A DNA stretch of 17,396 bases, from the NCBI GenBank assembly GCA_964428805.1, contig CAYRZF010000047.1:1-17396 (forward strand), in the 5' to 3' direction. The translations under genes were made by a program, and so were the position numbers. How positions within the stretch are numbered: the stretch's first letter is position 1; every line of letters starts with the position of its first letter. Shown in pieces: positions 13,594 to 17,396 of this stretch. Origin of the DNA: CAYRZF01 sp964428805. GTDB taxonomy: Bacteria; Methylomirabilota; Methylomirabilia; Rokubacteriales; CSP1-6. The notes under the pieces were generated by a model, which was given only the letters and a program-made list of their open reading frames with translations, was not told where the DNA came from and did no database searches.

Positions 13594-14001
13594 ATGGCCG
13601 AAGCTGTCAAGCCGGTTCCGCGGAAAAAAGGCGGGAAGAAGAAGGAAAAGAAGGAGGTCCGGGTTGGGATCGCCCACGTCCAGGCTACTTTCAACAACAC
13701 GATCGTGACCCTCACCGACAAGATGGGAAACGTGGTGGCCTGGGCCAGCGCGGGCAGCGTCGGGTTCAAGGGATCCCGCAAGAGCACCCCCTTCGCCGCC
13801 CAGTCGGCTGCCGAGAATGCGGCCCGCAAGGCGATGGGCCTTGGGCTCAAGCAAGTAGAGGTTTATGTGAAAGGGCCAGGCTCTGGACGGGAAGCGGCTA
13901 TCCGGTCGCTGCAAGCCGTCGGGCTCGAGATCACGGCGATCCGGGACGTCACCCCGATTCCGCATAACGGCTGCCGTCCCCCGAAGCGGCGCCGAGTCTA
14001 G
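13594..14001 (+). CDS. rpsK: 30S ribosomal protein S11
   Basis: S11 lies on the 30S platform near the mRNA exit. The 135-residue product has a lysine-rich N-terminus, then VGIAHVQATFNNTIVTLTD, GSRKSTPFAAQSAAENAA, VKGPGSGREAAIRSLQ and ITAIRDVTPIPHNGCRPPKRRRV, the full S11 pattern. The junction with rpsM is TAA GCC ATG. Confidence 0.97.
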   Translation: MAEAVKPVPRKKGGKKKEKKEVRVGIAHVQATFNNTIVTLTDKMGNVVAWASAGSVGFKGSRKSTPFAAQSAAENAARKAMGLGLKQVEVYVKGPGSGREAAIRSLQAVGLEITAIRDVTPIPHNGCRPPKRRRV

Positions 14002-14013
14002 GGAGGATCAGGT

Positions 14014-14637
14014 TTGGCGCGATATAGAGCCGCGGTCTGTCGGCAGTGCCGGCGAGAAGGCATCAAACTTTTCCTCAAGGGCGCGCGTTGCTTCACCGAG
14101 AAGTGCGCGATCGAGCGCCGCAACTACCCGCCCGGCCAGCACGGACTCAACCGTGTGAAGCTGACGCCCTTTGGCGTTCAGCTCCGGGAAAAACAGAAGG
14201 CCAAGCGGATCTACGGCATTCTCGAGCAGCAGTTTCGTAAGTACTTCGCCTTGGCCGAGGGCGAGAAGGGGGTCACGGGCGAAAACCTGCTCAAGTTCCT
14301 GGAACGGCGCTTGGACAATGTGGTCTTCCGTCTGGGGTTCGCGGCTTCCCGCCGGGAGGGGCGCCAAATCGTGACCCATGGGCACGTCCAGGTCAACGGA
14401 CGGAAGGTGAACATCCCTTCGTACCTCGTGAAGGTCGGGGAGGTGGTCCAGCTCCGTCCCTCCTCCAAGCTTCAGGAGCGGGTGGCGGACAATCTCAACG
14501 CGGGCCGGGGGCAGGTGCCGCCGTGGCTCGAAGTGGTTGCTGCGGAGAAGCGGGGTGTCGTGCGGGGGCTCCCGCTCAGAGAGGATATCCAGATTCCGGT
14601 CCAGGAGCAGCTCATCGTCGAGCTGTTCTCGAAGTAG
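14014..14637 (+). CDS. rpsD: 30S ribosomal protein S4, zinc form
   Basis: S4 starts 30S assembly and in E. coli represses the alpha operon. The 207-residue product has the cysteine cluster C9, C12, C26 and C31 (C+ type), YPPGQHG, and an S4 RNA-binding domain with LDNVVFRLGFAASRREGRQ and VTHGHVQVNGRKVNIPSYLV. The start is TTG 14014, supported by GGGAGG at 14001-14006, 7 nt upstream, and by the expected N-terminus ARYRAAVCRQCR. The gap to rpsK is 12 nt. Confidence 0.96.
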   Translation: MARYRAAVCRQCRREGIKLFLKGARCFTEKCAIERRNYPPGQHGLNRVKLTPFGVQLREKQKAKRIYGILEQQFRKYFALAEGEKGVTGENLLKFLERRLDNVVFRLGFAASRREGRQIVTHGHVQVNGRKVNIPSYLVKVGEVVQLRPSSKLQERVADNLNAGRGQVPPWLEVVAAEKRGVVRGLPLREDIQIPVQEQLIVELFSK

Positions 14638-14646
14638 GGCCATACC

Positions 14647-15627
14647 ATGCCGAAAATTCCGTTCCAGAAGCCGAAAAAGATCGAGTGGGAAACCCTCACC
14701 GATCGGTACGGGCGGTTGATGGCGGAACCCTTCGAGAAGGGGTATGCCCTCACCGTGGGCAACTCCCTCCGGCGTACGCTTCTCGCCATCATTCCCGGCG
14801 CCGCCGTCAGCTGGGTGAAGATCCCGGGGGTGAAGAATCCGCTGGTCCACATTCCGGGCGTCCGGGAGGAGACCGTGGACGTTCTCCTCAACGTGAAAAA
14901 GCTCGTCGTCGACGTCCCGTCGGGGGAGTCCACCGTGGTCCGGCTGGCGGCGAAGGGGCCGAAGGAAGTCACCGGCGCGGACGTCCTGGCGGGCTCCGGC
15001 GTGGAGGTCGTGAACCCCGAGCTTCATCTCGCCACGCTGGACCGGGACGGCCAGCTAGCGATGGAGTTGGGGATCCAGGTTGGGCGGGGCTACATGGCCG
15101 CCGACAAGCATCCCGAGGGCACGGTCCCGGCGGGCGCCATTCCCCTTGACGCGGTCTTCACGCCGATCGAGCGCGTCTCCTACAACGTCGAGATGTCCCG
15201 GCTCGGCAAGATCACCGACTACGAGAAGCTGGTCCTGGAGGTCTGGACCAACGGCGCCATCACGCCGGAGGTGGCCCTCACCCGAGCCGCGACCCACCTT
15301 CGCGATCATTTCACTCTGCTGGCCGCAGAGCGGGCGGAGGAGGATGAGATTCTCGAGACCGGGGAGGATTTCCTCCGGGCGACGCTGGCCAAGAGCCTGG
15401 ACGAGCTGCCACTCCCGGCGCGGGCGGTGAATGCCTTGAAGAACGCCGAGATCCTCACGGTGCTGGATCTGGTACAGAAGACCGAGACGGAGGTCGAGGA
15501 GGTGAAGAACCTCGGCGAAAAATCGCTGGAGGAGATCAAGGCCGCTCTGGCCGCCCTTGGGCTCTCCCTCGGCATGCGCATCGATCCCGCCCTTCTGGGC
15601 GCAGTCGGGCGCGGCGGACTCCGATGA
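14647..15627 (+). CDS. rpoA: DNA-directed RNA polymerase alpha subunit
   Basis: The alpha dimer nucleates polymerase assembly, and its C-terminal domain binds UP elements and activators. The 326-residue product has the NTD motif EPFEKGYALTVGNSLRRTLL (residues 27-46) and GAIPLDAVFTPIERVSYNVE. The linker is acidic around 228-242. The CTD spans about 250-312 with NALKNAEILTVLDLVQKTE and NLGEKSLEEIKAAL. R259 and N262 match E. coli R265 and N268, which contact DNA. It starts 9 nt after rpsD and overlaps rplQ as ATGA. Confidence 0.97.
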   Translation: MPKIPFQKPKKIEWETLTDRYGRLMAEPFEKGYALTVGNSLRRTLLAIIPGAAVSWVKIPGVKNPLVHIPGVREETVDVLLNVKKLVVDVPSGESTVVRLAAKGPKEVTGADVLAGSGVEVVNPELHLATLDRDGQLAMELGIQVGRGYMAADKHPEGTVPAGAIPLDAVFTPIERVSYNVEMSRLGKITDYEKLVLEVWTNGAITPEVALTRAATHLRDHFTLLAAERAEEDEILETGEDFLRATLAKSLDELPLPARAVNALKNAEILTVLDLVQKTETEVEEVKNLGEKSLEEIKAALAALGLSLGMRIDPALLGAVGRGGLR

Positions 15628-16076
15628 AGCACAGGCGCGCGGGGAAAAAGCTGGGGCGGGTGACCGCCCACCGATGGGCGTTGTTCCGGAATCTACTTAC
15701 CGCTCTGTTCCAGCACGAGCGGATCACCACGACCCAGGCGAAGGCCAGTGCTGTGCGTGGGCTGGCCGACCAGGTGATTACCCTCGCCAAGCGCGAGACC
15801 CTGCACGCGCGTCGGCAGGTGCTCGCTCTGGTTCCGGACGAGACCGTGGTGAAGAAGGTCTTTGACACCGTGGCCGCTCGCTACGCCGAGCGTCACGGCG
15901 GATATACCCGCATCATCAAGGTCGGGCACCGGGCGGGCGACGCGGCTCCCCTGGTGCTGCTCGAACTCGTGGATCGCCCGGAGACGCCCAAGGCGAAAAA
16001 GGGAAAAGGGAAGGATGCCAAGGGCGAAAAGGCTCCGCGCGCCAAGAAGGAGAAGGAAGCCGCCGCGGCCTCCTGA
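15624..16076 (+). CDS. rplQ: 50S ribosomal protein L17 with basic tail
   Basis: L17 is a 50S protein near the tunnel exit. The core, residues 1 to about 116, starts MKHRRAGKKLGRVTAHRWALFRNL and has ALFQHERITTTQAKA, QVITLAKR, and GGYTRIIKVGHRAGDAAPLVLLELVD. A Lys/Ala/Glu-rich tail of about 34 residues follows, giving 150 residues in all. It is the last gene of the cluster, starting in an ATGA overlap with rpoA. Confidence 0.95.
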   Translation: MKHRRAGKKLGRVTAHRWALFRNLLTALFQHERITTTQAKASAVRGLADQVITLAKRETLHARRQVLALVPDETVVKKVFDTVAARYAERHGGYTRIIKVGHRAGDAAPLVLLELVDRPETPKAKKGKGKDAKGEKAPRAKKEKEAAAAS

Positions 16077-16100
16077 GGCCCGTTCTCGGTAGTAGACCCC

Positions 16101-16131
16101 CTGCCGGCAGCGTTCCCCGTCCGCCGCGGGG
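16101..16131. terminator. Possible weak bidirectional terminator between rplQ and fic
   Basis: The 57-nt gap between two convergent genes holds a perfect 10-bp palindrome CTGCCGGCAG (16101-16110) and a hairpin CCCCG/CGGGG with a 7-nt loop (16115-16131), next to the fic stop. Neither is followed by a T tract on either strand, so intrinsic termination is uncertain. The position between convergent genes is the main argument. Confidence 0.3.
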
Positions 16132-16133
16132 CA

Positions 16134-17285
16134 TCAGGCCTCCCCCGGTGGGGTCAGCCGGGCCGGCTCCTCCAGGATGTCCAGGAGAGCCTTGGCGCAA
16201 TAGACGCGGTCCCGCTTAGCCTTGCTGACCTCCCTGACGATACCCAATTCCTCCAACTTCACGACTGCCCGTTGGGCAGTCGTGAACGCCACGTCGAGGC
16301 GCTTCGCCGCCCCTTTCACGGTCAGAAACGGATTGGCCGCCAGTTGATCCACCAGCGCGAGCGGAACCCTGGACGGAGTCCCCGAAGCAGCGATCCGCCA
16401 CTCGGCGAGGTGGCGGTTGATGCGCTCAGCCCGGCCCAAGGCGTCCTCGGATTGCCGGGCGACACCGTTGAGGAAGTAATGCAGCCACTCCACCCATTCT
16501 CCGCGCTCGGTGATCCCGCGCAGGCAGTCGTAGTAGTCTCGCCGCGTGGCCTCGAAGAAGGCGCTCAGGTAGAGCAGCGGTGTGGGAAGGATCCCTCGCT
16601 CGACCAGGAAGAGGGTAATCAACAGTCGCCCGACGCGACCGTTGCCATCGAGAAACGGATGGATGGCCTCGAACTGGGAGTGGACGAGCGCGATCTGCAC
16701 TAGGGGGGGCAAAGATCGGTCGTGGAGGAACTTCTCCCAGTCTGCCAGGCAGGCCATCAGCTCGCTCGGCGGAGGCGGGACGTAGGTGGCATTTGCCAGG
16801 GTGGCCCCCGGCGGTCCAATCCAGTTCTGCGAGCGGCGGAATTCCCCGGGAGTCGCCCGGTCTCCGCGGACGCCGCGCATGAGCTTTTCGTGGAGTTCCT
16901 TCACCAGCCGGAGGGACAGGGGGAGTTTCTTGAGGCGCTTGATCCCGTATTCCAGGGCGACGACGTAGTTCCCCACCTCGCGCAGGTCCGCCGGGCTGCG
17001 CTCGACGGCCGCCCCGGCTTCCGCCGCGAGCAGTTCACCGAGAGTGGCCTGGGTCCCCTCGATGCGGCTCGAAAGCACCGCTTCCCGCCTGACAAACGGC
17101 CGGATGAGCAGATGGGGATTGGGGAGCCGCCCCCCATCGCCCGCCAGTCGCCCGATCATCCGGTCGGCGTCCGAGAGGGCGCGGACCACTCCCGGCGTCC
17201 AGGACGGTTCCGGCGGAAGCGGGTTCGGGACGAAGGCGGTGTACCCCTCGGAGCAGCGAACCTTCCGGCCAGGCGCTCCAGTCAC
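16134..17285 (-). CDS. fic: Fic family protein, class II, with C-terminal winged helix
   Basis: Fic enzymes usually transfer AMP (or another nucleotide) from a cofactor to a hydroxyl on a target protein; the target here is unknown. The 383-residue product has a Fic N-terminal region with the inhibitory motif S72-x3-E76-G77 (SSRIEG), so it is an N-terminally self-inhibited class II member. The full catalytic motif HPFLDGNGRVGR is at residues 209-220, with H209 as the base and D213 as metal ligand. The C-terminal region, about 318-360, looks like a winged helix (LTVKGAAKRLDVAFTTAQRAVVKLEELGIV). The start is GTG 17285 with GAGGG upstream. It is convergent with rplQ and not part of the ribosomal operon. 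An intact active site suggests a working enzyme. Confidence 0.92.
   Translation of the reverse strand: MTGAPGRKVRCSEGYTAFVPNPLPPEPSWTPGVVRALSDADRMIGRLAGDGGRLPNPHLLIRPFVRREAVLSSRIEGTQATLGELLAAEAGAAVERSPADLREVGNYVVALEYGIKRLKKLPLSLRLVKELHEKLMRGVRGDRATPGEFRRSQNWIGPPGATLANATYVPPPPSELMACLADWEKFLHDRSLPPLVQIALVHSQFEAIHPFLDGNGRVGRLLITLFLVERGILPTPLLYLSAFFEATRRDYYDCLRGITERGEWVEWLHYFLNGVARQSEDALGRAERINRHLAEWRIAASGTPSRVPLALVDQLAANPFLTVKGAAKRLDVAFTTAQRAVVKLEELGIVREVSKAKRDRVYCAKALLDILEEPARLTPPGEA
16258..16286. repeat. Perfect 13-bp inverted repeat inside fic
   Basis: TTCACGACTGCCC at 16258-16270 is an exact inverted copy of 16274-16286, separated by GTT. On the coding strand it encodes FTTAQRAVVK, in the predicted recognition helix of the winged helix. 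It could form a strong mRNA hairpin or a dyad protein-binding site. Coding constraint alone could also produce it. Confidence 0.85.
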
Positions 17286-17312
17286 GTTTTCCCTCTAACC
17301 TTCGGCGGTGAA

Positions 17313-17336
17313 AATAGCGGAGAAGACTATTAGCGG
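17313..17336. promoter_or_regulatory. Direct repeat in fic leader, possible operator
   Basis: AATAGCGG (17313-17320) and ATTAGCGG (17329-17336) are direct repeats 16 nt apart, between the proposed -10 and the fic start. A regulator binding here could block transcription; the Fic protein's own winged helix is a candidate. This is inference from position only. Confidence 0.3.
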
Positions 17337-17337
17337 A

Positions 17338-17366
17338 AGTATCCAGGATCGAAAATAAGAAGTCAA
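17338..17366 (-). promoter_or_regulatory. Probable sigma70-type promoter of fic
   Basis: On the - strand TTGACT (17366-17361) is separated by 17 nt from GATACT (17343-17338). These match TTGACA at five of six and TATAAT at four of six bases. The region is clearly AT-richer than the rest of the window and lies about 50 nt upstream of the fic GTG. Confidence 0.5.
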
Positions 17367-17396
17367 TCTTTGTATGCGGCCTTTCAAAGCCCCCCG

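Noticed and set aside
9586..13965. A 1459-codon open frame on the - strand opposite rplO, secY, adk, map, infA, rpmJ, rpsM and rpsK
   Set aside because: It lies antisense to eight confidently identified genes and has a low-complexity, Arg/Pro/His/Gly-rich translation with no known domain. Long antisense frames are normal in high-GC DNA with strong third-position bias.
1..17396. tRNA or rRNA genes, CRISPR arrays, full insertion sequences or a transposase
   Set aside because: None was seen on either strand. The gaps are accounted for by the palindromic elements, and no transposase-like reading frame is present.

Overview
The window is one end of the large bacterial ribosomal-protein cluster. 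It runs on the + strand from the 3' end of an EF-Tu gene through the complete S10, spc and alpha operon equivalents to rplQ, and ends with a convergent fic gene on the - strand. GC is high (roughly two thirds by eye). S14 is the short four-cysteine form, and S4, L36, L24 and adenylate kinase all keep their cysteine (zinc-type) clusters. This, with the hairpin-rich intergenic repeats, suggests an uncultured high-GC bacterium of the Rokubacteria/Methylomirabilota (NC10) kind. That assignment is an impression from composition and repeat style, not proof.

Layout: 2-169 tuf (3' end); 293-5509 the S10 set (rpsJ rplC rplD rplW rplB rpsS rplV rpsC rplP rpmC rpsQ); 5519-11175 the spc set (rplN rplX rplE rpsZ rpsH rplF rplR rpsE rpmD rplO secY); 11401-16076 adk map infA rpmJ rpsM rpsK rpsD rpoA rplQ. 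Most neighbours are 2-20 nt apart or overlap (ATGA/GTGA junctions, plus longer overlaps at rpsE/rpmD and rpmD/rplO), so co-transcription and translational coupling are likely. The products are ribosomal proteins, the RNA polymerase alpha subunit, initiation factor 1, the SecY channel, methionine aminopeptidase and adenylate kinase. 16134-17285 (-) is a class II Fic enzyme with a C-terminal winged helix and its own AT-richer promoter region.

The unusual part is the intergenic DNA. Only four junctions exceed about 20 nt (tuf-rpsJ, rpsJ-rplC, rplR-rpsE, secY-adk), and each holds a member of one or both of two dispersed palindromic element families. Type 1 (three copies, 117-204 nt between the inner ends) has terminal inverted repeats, a 54-nt 3' block that is almost identical in all copies, and interchangeable internal hairpins. 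Type 2 (two copies, about 70 nt) is a pair of hairpins whose stems change by compensating substitutions. At secY-adk a type 1 plus type 2 composite is bracketed by an exact 18-bp direct repeat, which lets the empty site be reconstructed. These look like small non-autonomous mobile palindromes sitting inside the most conserved operon of the genome. They may act as RNA structure or processing sites in its mRNA, but that role is inference.
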